A stretch of 41,453 nucleotides of DNA from Lachnospiraceae bacterium (GTDB lineage Bacteria > Bacillota > Clostridia > Lachnospirales > Lachnospiraceae). The stretch is taken from contig JAFZNE010000050.1 in NCBI GenBank assembly GCA_017553035.1, positions 1 to 41,453 of the forward strand, in the 5' to 3' direction. Position numbers and translations under genes: made by a program. Each line of letters opens with the position of its first letter. Position 1 is the stretch's first letter. The notes beneath the pieces were generated by a model. The model made no database searches. It was not told the DNA's origin and saw only the letters and a program-made list of their open reading frames with translations. Shown here in pieces: positions 8,005 through 15,196 of the stretch.

Positions 8005-8352
8005 TCAGCGGATAACCTCTTTAACCTTAGCGGCCTTACCGGTTCTCTGACGAAGGTAGAACAGCTTCGCACGTCTAACCTTACCATGTCTGATAACCTG
8101 GATGCTGCCGATTACAGGTGAATGAAGGGGCCATGTCTTCTCAACGCCCACTCCGTTAGAAATCTTTCTGACTGTAAATGTCTCTCTGGCGCCGCCATTC
8201 TGTCTCTTGGTAACTACGCCTTCGAATACCTGCAGTCTTTCACGGTTTCCTTCCTTAACCTTTGAAGATACCTTAACGGTATCGCCTACTCCAAAGGCAG
8301 GGATCTCAGCCTTCAGCTGAGCTGCTTCAATGTTTTTGATAATGTCGTTCAT
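8005..8352 (-). CDS. rplS: 50S ribosomal protein L19
   Basis: A 115-residue ribosomal protein at the 30S-50S interface. The full family sequence is present: [20 protein letters not shown], the [19 protein letters not shown] strand region, [51 protein letters not shown] and [16 protein letters not shown] clean GGAGG lies 5 bases before the ATG. It has its own strong promoter (8524-8552) and a roughly 165-base structured leader, so it is uncoupled from trmD, unlike the rpsP-rimM-trmD-rplS operon of many bacteria. Confidence 0.98.
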   Translation of the reverse strand: MNDIIKNIEAAQLKAEIPAFGVGDTVKVSSKVKEGNRERLQVFEGVVTKRQNGGARETFTVRKISNGVGVEKTWPLHSPVIGSIQVIRHGKVRRAKLFYLRQRTGKAAKVKEVIR

Positions 8353-8517
8353 CTGAACCTCCTAAATTTATATGATGTTCATGTCATCTTATCGTTACCT
8401 GCGACTATCGCGGGTAATCACGCCATACGGTCTGCCGGTGCCGTCCTGCGGTCCGGTTCCGATAACGCGTCCTGACAACCATGGAACTTCGATACAGCGG
8501 AACACCAAAAATCACAG
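8353..8517 (-). ncRNA. structured 5' leader of rplS (candidate L19 leader)
   Basis: The transcript predicted from the promoter at 8524-8552 has about 165 untranslated bases, GC-richer than its surroundings. A strong hairpin at 8395-8417 pairs TTACC-GCGA with TCGC-GGTAA, and there are further complementary GC-rich segments at 8425-8475 (GGAACCGG, GGACCGC, GGACGG, CACCGG). Leaders before rplS in Firmicutes are known to bind L19 for feedback control. I infer the same here from position and structure. I did not match a covariance model. Confidence 0.55.
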
Positions 8518-8523
8518 TTATTC

Positions 8524-8552
8524 ATTATAACATTGCATGATCAATTATGCAA
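8524..8552 (-). promoter_or_regulatory. predicted sigma-A promoter of rplS
   Basis: The minus strand reads TTGCAT (8547-8552), 17 bases, then a perfect TATAAT (8524-8529). Transcription would start near 8517. Confidence 0.65.
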
Positions 8553-8587
8553 GTATTTTTTATATAAATACTGTAAACCTTTATTTT

Positions 8588-8655
8588 GATCAGGAAAAGC
8601 TTAAATAAGTGCTTCCCCGCGCGAAAATTTCCGGCATAAAGAGCCTTTCCTGATC
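8588..8655 (-). terminator. long-stem hairpin at the end of the zinc-ribbon protein gene
   Basis: The arms at 8642-8655 and 8588-8601 (GATCAGGAAARGCT and its complement) pair at 13 of 14 positions across a 40-base loop and overlap the stop codon. The T-run after it is weak. It probably ends the trmD-zinc-ribbon transcript before the rplS promoter. Confidence 0.5.
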
Positions 8656-10324
8656 AGAAGTATCTTTCAACATTTCTGATCATCTTGAGAAGATCGGAAT
8701 CATACAGAGAATCCTTCAACGCATCCTCAATGTCCGAAACTTCGTCTTTGAGATCATCCTCATCCATTCCGACAATGTTAACCTCGGTTCCTTTTACGGA
8801 AGGCATCGAACTCTTGGAGCTGAACTCAACTCTCAGATTATAATCTTCAAGATCGATCTCAGTTCTTCCCCTGTTATAGCTGATCTTGCCCATAGTTACG
8901 GCAATGGAGGAACTTGTAGTCTCGATCGTGCATGTAAACGAGAATAATTCACGATCGCCGTCGGCATCTTCATAAGCCGATATTTCCAGCTTGCCGCTTT
9001 CAAAATAATATTTGTAATCGATTCTTGCTTCACGTGAAATAATCAGCGAAACAGTTTCCTTCGAATCGGTTCTGCTTCCCTTAATCCTGAAGAATTCACC
9101 GGAACTGCGCTTGCCCATGTATGCAACAACGTTCTGCATACGATAATCGCCGCCGTTGAATTCCACCGTCAATTTCTGACTGCCTTCACCGATAATGATC
9201 GCCGCGACTTCGCCATCATAAAGATAAACGCTTATTACGACATCATCCATATCTTCTATTTGCTCTTCAATACGCTCGACACCCGTTTCAATGTCGTCCC
9301 AGTCATAATTTTCGAATGTTTCGTAATAGTTCTCCTGAGCGTAGTTGTAAAGTTTCTCAATAAGAGATACTGCATTGTCACCGGTAATTATGATATCATA
9401 TCCGCTGCAATCCCTGTCATCGCCGTCGATCTCAAAAGTCTCTGTCTCGGCCTTTTCATATTTCAGTTCTTTCGCCCAGTCTTTGAAAATGGACTTCATA
9501 TCCTTTACTATTGATGAATCGCCCATAGAAGCATCATAAGCGGCCTTCAATGCGGTATTGATCTCGTTCAGCTCTCTGCTCCTCATATCGAGCGTATCGG
9601 CTACTTCGTCTACCTCATCCTCATCGATCGTATAATCATAAACGAGGACCTTTTTGTAGCCGGACTCGGGGAGGCTTACCTTTACGCTCTTATCATCAAG
9701 AACAGCGTTAGCTTCGATCAGGGTGCTTTTTCCTTCAAGCAGTTTTGCACTTACGCCTTTATCTTTACCGTCCATGGTAAAATATGTTTCGATCGAATAA
9801 TCTTCATAACTGCCGGACAGTTTGAGAGTCATATCACTGCTGTCAAAATTGAATTTGCTTATATCTTCCGCAAGCTTGCCGGAGTCCTTGAAAGTCTTCG
9901 AAAATGCCTTATAGACCTTTGCCTGAGGCGAGCTGGAAAGAACGATCAGAACGATCGCTGCAGCTATAGCGGCAACAGCAACTCCACTCGCGATCCCGAT
10001 GAAAAGCTTGCTCTTGAAGAAAGATTTCTTCTTGGGTGCCTGAGGTGCGTTAACGGCAGGATTTACGGTATAGCCGTAATCAATGGGATTGGTACCGGCC
10101 GGATCATAACCTGCGGGATTCATACCTGCGGTATTATATCCTGTCTGTCCGGTTTCTGCAGGATTGATGCCTGCCTGATTGTATGCAGGGGTAACGTTCT
10201 GTGCGGGGTTAATGTTCGAAGCCTCCGGAGCAGCAGGGTTTGCGGGATTCTCATTATTGATATTCCTGCAGTTACATACCTCTCCGTCATTCAGCATTCT
10301 TCCGCAGTATGAGCAAAATTTCAT
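8654..10324 (-). CDS. zinc-ribbon membrane protein of unknown function
   Basis: 556 residues. The N-terminus is a short zinc ribbon (MKFCSYCGRMLNDGEVCNCR) with Cys at 4, 7, 17 and 19. A low-complexity region of about 75 residues follows, with degenerate NPAxYxxAG repeats rich in Asn, Pro, Ala and Gly. A single membrane helix sits near 105-132 (IGIASGVAVAAIAAAIVLIV), and the rest, about 420 acidic, beta-rich residues, should face outside. I do not recognise the outer domain. The topology resembles other clostridial zinc-ribbon sensors or envelope-stress proteins. The first 38 bases overlap the end of trmD in another frame, and AAGGAGG lies inside trmD, so translation is probably coupled. It interrupts the conserved trmD-rplS pair. 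Confidence 0.8.
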   Translation of the reverse strand: MKFCSYCGRMLNDGEVCNCRNINNENPANPAAPEASNINPAQNVTPAYNQAGINPAETGQTGYNTAGMNPAGYDPAGTNPIDYGYTVNPAVNAPQAPKKKSFFKSKLFIGIASGVAVAAIAAAIVLIVLSSSPQAKVYKAFSKTFKDSGKLAEDISKFNFDSSDMTLKLSGSYEDYSIETYFTMDGKDKGVSAKLLEGKSTLIEANAVLDDKSVKVSLPESGYKKVLVYDYTIDEDEVDEVADTLDMRSRELNEINTALKAAYDASMGDSSIVKDMKSIFKDWAKELKYEKAETETFEIDGDDRDCSGYDIIITGDNAVSLIEKLYNYAQENYYETFENYDWDDIETGVERIEEQIEDMDDVVISVYLYDGEVAAIIIGEGSQKLTVEFNGGDYRMQNVVAYMGKRSSGEFFRIKGSRTDSKETVSLIISREARIDYKYYFESGKLEISAYEDADGDRELFSFTCTIETTSSSIAVTMGKISYNRGRTEIDLEDYNLRVEFSSKSSMPSVKGTEVNIVGMDEDDLKDEVSDIEDALKDSLYDSDLLKMIRNVERYF

Positions 10325-11105
10325 TTAGTGCCTCCTTTTCTTTGTCGGTCAGCATATCGGAATCCGACAGTTTACTCAATTTCTTTATTGTTTTTTTATC
10401 GGTAACATATTGTTCCATCATGTCGGCACGATATGCATCGGTTCTTATAAGGCTTTGTGCCAGACGCCACAGTGCTATATTTTCATGATGTCCGGACAGC
10501 AGCACGTCCGGTACGGCTTTGTCCATGAATACCTCGGGCCTTGTGTACTGAGGATACTCCAGCAGTCCGTTCTCAAAGCTTTCCTCCCCTGCCGACTCGT
10601 CGTTGTTGAGAACTCCGGGTATAAGCCGTGAAACCGCATCCATTACAACAAGTGCCGGAAGTTCTCCGCCGGTCAGTACATAATCTCCTATGGAAATAAA
10701 GTCGTCTGCTTCAAGCTCAAGTGCTCTTTCGTCTATCCCCTCATAATGTCCGCAAAGGAATATCAGATGTTCCGTCTCACTTAATTCTTTGGCAATGTCC
10801 TGGTCAAAGGTCCTGCCAGTGGGAGTCATATAGATCAGTTTTGTTTTTGCGTCCGGGAATAATCCCCTGGCCTTCTCGCAGGCGGCATATACCGGACCTG
10901 CTTCCATTACCATACCCGCACCGCCGCCGTAAGGATAATCATCCACGCGGTTGTGCTTGTTGCATGAAAAGTCCCGTATATCGATCACATTAAGATCGAT
11001 GATCCCGTTCTCCAAAGCTCTGCCCATGATACTGGTACCCATATTTGTTCTTATCATATCTTCAAACAGGGTCAGAACCGTAAAATGTATTTTCGTATCA
11101 GGCAT
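10287..11105 (-). CDS. trmD: tRNA (guanine-N1)-methyltransferase
   Basis: TrmD methylates G37 of tRNAs with SAM, which prevents +1 frameshifts. The trefoil-knot signature is clear: the NRVDDYPYGGGAGMVM loop, LIFLCGHYEGIDERAL and SIGDYVLTGGELPALVVMD, followed by the domain linker SRLIPGVLNNDES, then EYPQYTRPE and LLSGHHENIALWR. The C-terminal helical domain is complete but somewhat longer than usual, reaching 272 residues. GGGAG lies 8 bases before the ATG. It follows rimM after about 60 bases and overlaps the zinc-ribbon gene downstream by 38 bases. Confidence 0.97.
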   Translation of the reverse strand: MPDTKIHFTVLTLFEDMIRTNMGTSIMGRALENGIIDLNVIDIRDFSCNKHNRVDDYPYGGGAGMVMEAGPVYAACEKARGLFPDAKTKLIYMTPTGRTFDQDIAKELSETEHLIFLCGHYEGIDERALELEADDFISIGDYVLTGGELPALVVMDAVSRLIPGVLNNDESAGEESFENGLLEYPQYTRPEVFMDKAVPDVLLSGHHENIALWRLAQSLIRTDAYRADMMEQYVTDKKTIKKLSKLSDSDMLTDKEKEALNEILLILRKNAE

Positions 11106-11165
11106 TATGCCAACTCCCTTTTAACTGCTTTTTCCAAGGAAACGCTGAACAAATCAAAAGTTTTC

Positions 11166-11684
11166 CTAAAGATCTAAAAGTCCCGGAAGCAGATGTACGA
11201 TGATCTTCCCGTTTTCGGGCTCGATGCTTTTAACACATTCATCGGTAACCGGGATCAAAAGCTCTTTTCCATCTTCCATTTTGACGGAATATACGTCATT
11301 GGCGCCTGTCTGTAAAATATCTTCAAGCACTCCGAGACGTTCTCCCCCATCCGTCACAACTTCGAGTCCCACCAGATCGCAGATAAAGAACTCGCCTTCC
11401 TCAAGCGGTACCGCATCTTCCCTGTCGATCAGAAGGTCTCTCTTGCGTAACAGCTCGGCGGCGTTCCTGTCTTTGACCGTATCAAGTTTCAGTATGACCA
11501 TTCCCTTAAAGAACTTTACCGATTCAATGTTGGACGGGATAAGTTCTTTGATATTATCGATATAAACCTTCTTCAGGTACTTGAATCTAGCCGGATCATC
11601 GGTAGTCGGATATACATTCACTTCGCCCGCGATACCGTGGGGTGATGTTATCACTCCGACTCTGAGTCTGTCTGAACCATACAT
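11166..11684 (-). CDS. rimM: ribosome maturation factor RimM
   Basis: RimM binds S19 and helps fold the 30S head. The 172-residue product begins MYGSDRLRVGVITSPHGIAGE, the family N-terminus, and then has the TDDPARF motif, the FFKGMVILKLDTVKDRNAAE core and, in the PRC-barrel domain, FFICDLVGLEV and LLIPVTDECVKSIE. The start at 11684 has AGAGG 7 bases upstream. An in-frame ATG eight codons earlier lies within a hairpin and lacks a binding site. It is part of the rpsP-khpA-rimM-trmD operon. Confidence 0.95.
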   Translation of the reverse strand: MYGSDRLRVGVITSPHGIAGEVNVYPTTDDPARFKYLKKVYIDNIKELIPSNIESVKFFKGMVILKLDTVKDRNAAELLRKRDLLIDREDAVPLEEGEFFICDLVGLEVVTDGGERLGVLEDILQTGANDVYSVKMEDGKELLIPVTDECVKSIEPENGKIIVHLLPGLLDL

Positions 11685-11709
11685 AAAGCAACCTCTGTTA
11701 GAAAACATA

Positions 11710-11734
11710 ACTGCCGCATTTAAAATGCGGCAGT
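11710..11734 (-). terminator. perfect hairpin between khpA and rimM
   Basis: ACTGCCGCAT pairs perfectly with ATGCGGCAGT around a TTTAA-type loop, 8 bases after the khpA stop. After the stem the minus strand reads TATGTTTTC, a poor T-run, so partial termination or an mRNA processing/stability role is likely. rimM has no other obvious promoter. Confidence 0.5.
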
Positions 11735-11742
11735 CAATTACA

Positions 11743-11970
11743 TCAGACGATGTCTACAACAACCTTTTTATCATCCTTAGTAGCCGCAGCTTTTACAACA
11801 GTACGGATGGATTTGGCAATTCGTCCCTGTTTTCCGATGACTTTGCCCATATCCTCCGGTGCTACTTTAAGCTCAACAACAATCGCCTTTTCCGTCTCCT
11901 TCTCAGTAACTTCCACCTGTTCGGGATGATCGACCAGTGATGTAGCAATAACTCTGACTAATTCTTTCAT
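11743..11970 (-). CDS. khpA: KH-domain RNA-binding protein
   Basis: A 75-residue single-KH-domain protein (YlqC/KhpA family). In Gram-positive bacteria it partners with KhpB and affects cell length, division and mRNA. The KH loop GKVIGKQGRIAKSIR contains the GxxG motif (GKQG, residues 46-49). The N-terminus MKELVRVIATSLVDHPEQV is typical. Its place between rpsP and rimM is the standard Firmicutes position. There is no ylqD gene, unlike in Bacillus. Confidence 0.95.
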   Translation of the reverse strand: MKELVRVIATSLVDHPEQVEVTEKETEKAIVVELKVAPEDMGKVIGKQGRIAKSIRTVVKAAATKDDKKVVVDIV

Positions 11971-11985
11971 AGTCTTGTCACCTCA

Positions 11986-12225
11986 CTATTTAATGCCGGC
12001 CTTTTTGAAAAGCTTATTTACGATATCTGTAGGCTGAGCGCCGTTAGCGAGCCACTTCTTGGCAGCTTCTTCATCGATCTTGAACGCTGAGGGTTCAAGG
12101 TTGGGATTGTAAGTACCGATCTCCTCGATAAATCTTCCGTCTCTGGGTGATCTTTCGTCTGCAACGATGATCCTGTAAATAGGATTCTTCTTTGCTCCCA
12201 TTCTTCTAAGCCTGATCTTTACCAT
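11986..12225 (-). CDS. rpsP: 30S ribosomal protein S16
   Basis: A 79-residue ribosomal protein of the 30S body. The sequence starts [19 protein letters not shown] and continues with [21 protein letters not shown], both family hallmarks. The start at 12225 is fixed by AGGAGGTG 8 bases upstream; an in-frame ATG 15 codons earlier is not used. It is the first gene of the rpsP-khpA-rimM-trmD group. The 98-base gap to ffh is AT-rich and may hold a promoter, but I see no convincing one. Confidence 0.98.
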   Translation of the reverse strand: MVKIRLRRMGAKKNPIYRIIVADERSPRDGRFIEEIGTYNPNLEPSAFKIDEEAAKKWLANGAQPTDIVNKLFKKAGIK

Positions 12226-12323
12226 TCTTTTCACCTCCTGTATTTTAAATAAGTATATTTTATATCTCAAACGACCATGAGTTAATCAGCATTAATATGA
12301 TCGTTATCAAACATATTGTTTAC

Positions 12324-13685
12324 TCAGCCTCCGAAACCGAACGGAAGCTTGAATTTGCCTTTTTTCTTGCCCGAGAACATTCCCGACATCTGCTTCATCA
12401 TCTTGCGTGATTCGTAGAACTGCTTGACCATACGGTTAACATCTGCGATATCAACGCCGGCGCCCTTCGCGATCCTGTTCTTACGGGAAGGATTCAGCAG
12501 GTCCGGGTTGGCCCTTTCCTTCGCAGTCATGGAGTGGATGATCGATTCGACCATCTTGAGGCCTTTCTCTCCCTGATCCGCATCGAAATCATTCAGGTTT
12601 ACATTGCCCATCCCCATCCCGGGAAGCATTTCCATTATCTGTGACAGACCTCCCATATTACGCATATTTTCGATCTGTTCAAGATAATCGTTAAAATCAA
12701 ATTCGGCTTTGCGGATCTTTTTCTCAAGCTCTTTTGATTTCTCTTCGTTGTACTGGGCTTCGGCCTTGTCGATCAGCGTCAGGATATCGCCCATTCCGAG
12801 GATCCTCGAAGCCATACGGTCCGGATAGAACTGCTCGACATCTCCCATCTTCTCGCCGGTACCGATGTACAAGATCGGCTTGCCGGTAACGAATTTGATC
12901 GATAATGCCGCGCCGCCTCGGGTATCGCCGTCAAGCTTGGTAAGGATAACTCCCGTAATCTCAAGCTTGGAATTGAAAGCTTCCGCAACATTGACCGCAT
13001 CCTGACCGGTCATTGAATCGACGGTCAAAAGCGTATGATCGACTTTGATCTCTTCTTTGATCGTGATCAGCTCCTGCATCATCTCCTCGTCTATATGGAG
13101 ACGTCCTGCGGTATCGATGATCACTACATTTTCATTTTCTGCCTTTGCATGATTTAATGCGGCTTTTACTATATCTACGGGAGCGTGGCCTGTTCCCATC
13201 TGGAAGAAGTCAACTCCGACTTTCTCGGCATTGATCCTTAACTGTTCGATCGCAGCAGGTCTGTAAATATCACAGGCAACAAGCAGAGGCTTCCTGCCCT
13301 TTGATTTGAACTTGCCGGCGAGCTTGGCAGCCATGGTTGTCTTACCGGCACCCTGAAGTCCGCACATCATGATGATGGTCGGCTCATTACCTGATTTAAG
13401 TTCTATCTCGACGGTCTCATCGCCCATGAGCTTGGTAAGCTCTTCATTGACGATCTTGATAACCATCTGGCCCGGAGTCAGGGAATTCAAAACATCCTGG
13501 CCTACGGCACGTTCCGTAACATCATTTATAAAACTCTTAACGACTTTGAAGCTGACATCCGCCTCGAGCAAAGCCATCTTGACTTCTTTCATCGCGGCTT
13601 TTACATCGCTTTCGGACAACCTGCCTTTACCACGCAGATTCTTGAAAACGTTCTGCAGCTTCGCGCTTAATCCTTCAAACGCCAT
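12324..13685 (-). CDS. ffh: signal recognition particle protein Ffh
   Basis: The SRP GTPase that, with 4.5S/6S RNA, binds signal sequences on ribosomes and delivers them to FtsY. It has an N domain (about 1-90), the G domain with GLQGAGKTTMAAKLA, the DTAGR motif followed by LHID, LTKLDGDTRGGAALS and the ATPase-like box YRPAAIEQL, then the Met-rich M domain ending in MSGMFSGKKKGKFKLPFGFGG. Length 453 is normal. It lies 23 bases after ylxM, in the standard ylxM-ffh pair, and is probably driven by the promoter at 14097-14125. The SRP RNA gene is not in this window. Confidence 0.98.
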   Translation of the reverse strand: MAFEGLSAKLQNVFKNLRGKGRLSESDVKAAMKEVKMALLEADVSFKVVKSFINDVTERAVGQDVLNSLTPGQMVIKIVNEELTKLMGDETVEIELKSGNEPTIIMMCGLQGAGKTTMAAKLAGKFKSKGRKPLLVACDIYRPAAIEQLRINAEKVGVDFFQMGTGHAPVDIVKAALNHAKAENENVVIIDTAGRLHIDEEMMQELITIKEEIKVDHTLLTVDSMTGQDAVNVAEAFNSKLEITGVILTKLDGDTRGGAALSIKFVTGKPILYIGTGEKMGDVEQFYPDRMASRILGMGDILTLIDKAEAQYNEEKSKELEKKIRKAEFDFNDYLEQIENMRNMGGLSQIMEMLPGMGMGNVNLNDFDADQGEKGLKMVESIIHSMTAKERANPDLLNPSRKNRIAKGAGVDIADVNRMVKQFYESRKMMKQMSGMFSGKKKGKFKLPFGFGG

Positions 13686-13708
13686 ATATATCCCCGCTTA
13701 TCAAACAA

Positions 13709-14059
13709 TCACAGATCCAGAGTCTTTCTGATCCGGTTTATCAGCGAAGCACCGTCGGTACTTTCAACAAAGCCCTCGAGTTCACCGATCAGCTCGTCGG
13801 TTTCATCGAGCTTGGCAAGAAAACCGAGCTTCTTCTCATAATCCCGGAGTTTTTTTGAGCATCTGAGCACTGAATCTCTCACACCCTGCCTACTTATATC
13901 CTGATCGGCCGCAATCTCGCCAAGTGAATAATTGTTCAGAACATAATCTTCGAAAATAACCCTGTTGTGATCGTTCAGTAATGCTCCGTACATATCGTAC
14001 AGCCTGGATAATTCATAAATATCCTTGAGCTTATCATCGGAAATAAAGTCATCTTCCAT
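13709..14059 (-). CDS. ylxM: YlxM/UPF0122 helix-turn-helix protein
   Basis: A 116-residue member of the YlxM (UPF0122) family, almost always encoded before ffh and reported to modulate SRP in some Firmicutes. The helix-turn-helix resembles sigma-70 region 4: LYDMYGALLNDHNRVIFEDYV, then LGEIAADQDISRQGVRDSV. The AGGTGA ribosome binding site (4-5 bases from the ATG) lies inside the 3' arm of a perfect 12-base inverted repeat. A consensus-like promoter sits just upstream, so this operon may be self-regulated (inference). Confidence 0.93.
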   Translation of the reverse strand: MEDDFISDDKLKDIYELSRLYDMYGALLNDHNRVIFEDYVLNNYSLGEIAADQDISRQGVRDSVLRCSKKLRDYEKKLGFLAKLDETDELIGELEGFVESTDGASLINRIRKTLDL

Positions 14060-14063
14060 AAAA

Positions 14064-14094
14064 TCACCTGTAAAGTTTTTTTCTTTACAGGTGA
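14064..14094 (-). promoter_or_regulatory. perfect inverted repeat over the ylxM transcription start and RBS
   Basis: TCACCTGTAAAG and CTTTACAGGTGA are exact complements separated by 7 bases. The element runs from just below the -10 box to the ylxM ribosome binding site. As DNA it could be an operator; as RNA it could hide the AGGTGA site; for ftsY transcripts it could be a terminator, but only TTTT follows. Confidence 0.6.
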
Positions 14095-14096
14095 CT

Positions 14097-14125
14097 ATGA
14101 TATAATATTAAATTAGATTTGTCAA
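14097..14125 (-). promoter_or_regulatory. predicted sigma-A promoter of ylxM-ffh
   Basis: The minus strand has a perfect TTGACA (14120-14125), a 17-base AT-rich spacer and TATCAT (14097-14102, 5/6). The predicted transcript starts near 14090, inside the inverted repeat. Confidence 0.7.
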
Positions 14126-14147
14126 CATATTTTTCAATATTTTCGAC

Positions 14148-15116
14148 TTATTTCTGATTGTCTTCTTCTCCGGCAAACAACGCTTCGGTAAAACTTCTCG
14201 GATCGAACTTCTGAAGATCGTCGATATGCTCGCCCACACCGATGTATTTTACCGGAATGCTCAGTTCCTTGGAGATCGCAACCGCAATACCTCCCTTTGC
14301 CGTTCCGTCGAGCTTGGTAATTATGATTCCCGTAATATCGGCTACTTCACCGAACTGCTTCGCCTGTGCAAGTGCGTTCTGCCCGGTCGTTCCGTCAAGA
14401 ACAACAAGGGTTTCACGATATGCGTCCGGATACTCGCGGTCGACTATCTTGTTGATCTTACGCAATTCTTCCATAAGATTCTTCTTGTTGTGAAGGCGTC
14501 CGGCGGTATCGCACAGCAGAACATCTGCCTTACGTGATTTTGCCGCGTTGACTGCGTCAAATACCACGGCGGCGGGATCCGAACCTTCGCTCTGTGAAAT
14601 AAGCTCAACTCCGGCTCTTTCCGTCCATGTTGCCAGCTGATCGATGGCACCGGCCCTGAATGTATCGGCTGCGGCAACTATTACTCGCTTGCCGCTGTTT
14701 TTAAGCTGGCCCGCAAGCTTTCCGATCGATGTGGTCTTTCCGACTCCGTTTACTCCGATCACCATGACAACCGAAGGCTTATTCTCAAATTCATAAGCAT
14801 CTTCGGGTACCGACATCTGCTCACAGATACTGTCGATAAGCAGCTGCTTGCACTCTTCCGGATTCTTGATATGGTTTTCCTTCACCTTTTCGCGCAGATT
14901 ATCCATAATCTCCATGGTCGCGTTCACTCCGATGTCGGCCATTATCAGGGTTTCTTCCAGTTCCTCGTAAAAGTCGTCATCGATCTGGGAAAAAGCACTG
15001 AAAATACTGCTCAGCCCGGAACTGATACTGTGTCTGGTCTTGGCCAGTCCGGCCGCAAGCCGGCTGAAAAAACCTTTTTTCTCTTTTTTTCCGCTGTTTT
15101 CAATTTCTTCTGACAT
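14148..15116 (-). CDS. ftsY: signal recognition particle receptor FtsY
   Basis: The membrane-docking GTPase for SRP. Its 322 residues comprise a short basic, amphipathic N-terminus (GKKEKKGFFSRLAAGLAKTRHS) with no long acidic A domain, the N domain, and the NG GTPase domain with GVNGVGKTTSIGKLA, ADTFRAGAIDQL, DTAGRLHNKKNLMEEL, TKLDGTAKGG and GVGEHIDDLQKFD. It lies after smc and before ylxM-ffh, the usual order in Clostridia. The 80-base gap to smc has a GC-rich hairpin. Confidence 0.97.
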   Translation of the reverse strand: MSEEIENSGKKEKKGFFSRLAAGLAKTRHSISSGLSSIFSAFSQIDDDFYEELEETLIMADIGVNATMEIMDNLREKVKENHIKNPEECKQLLIDSICEQMSVPEDAYEFENKPSVVMVIGVNGVGKTTSIGKLAGQLKNSGKRVIVAAADTFRAGAIDQLATWTERAGVELISQSEGSDPAAVVFDAVNAAKSRKADVLLCDTAGRLHNKKNLMEELRKINKIVDREYPDAYRETLVVLDGTTGQNALAQAKQFGEVADITGIIITKLDGTAKGGIAVAISKELSIPVKYIGVGEHIDDLQKFDPRSFTEALFAGEEDNQK

Positions 15117-15151
15117 ACAACCAATCCCCTTTTTTAATGCACCTCTGTCAG

Positions 15152-15168
15152 GACCGGCTTTGCCGGTC
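15152..15168 (-). other. GC-rich hairpin between smc and ftsY
   Basis: GACCGGC and GCCGGTC form a perfect 7-base stem with a 3-base loop; flanking TCAG/CTGA can extend it. There is no T-run, so it is not a standard terminator. It may be a processing or stability element. Confidence 0.35.
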
Positions 15169-15196
15169 TGAACACCTTGAAGGCTTTTTCATAATC

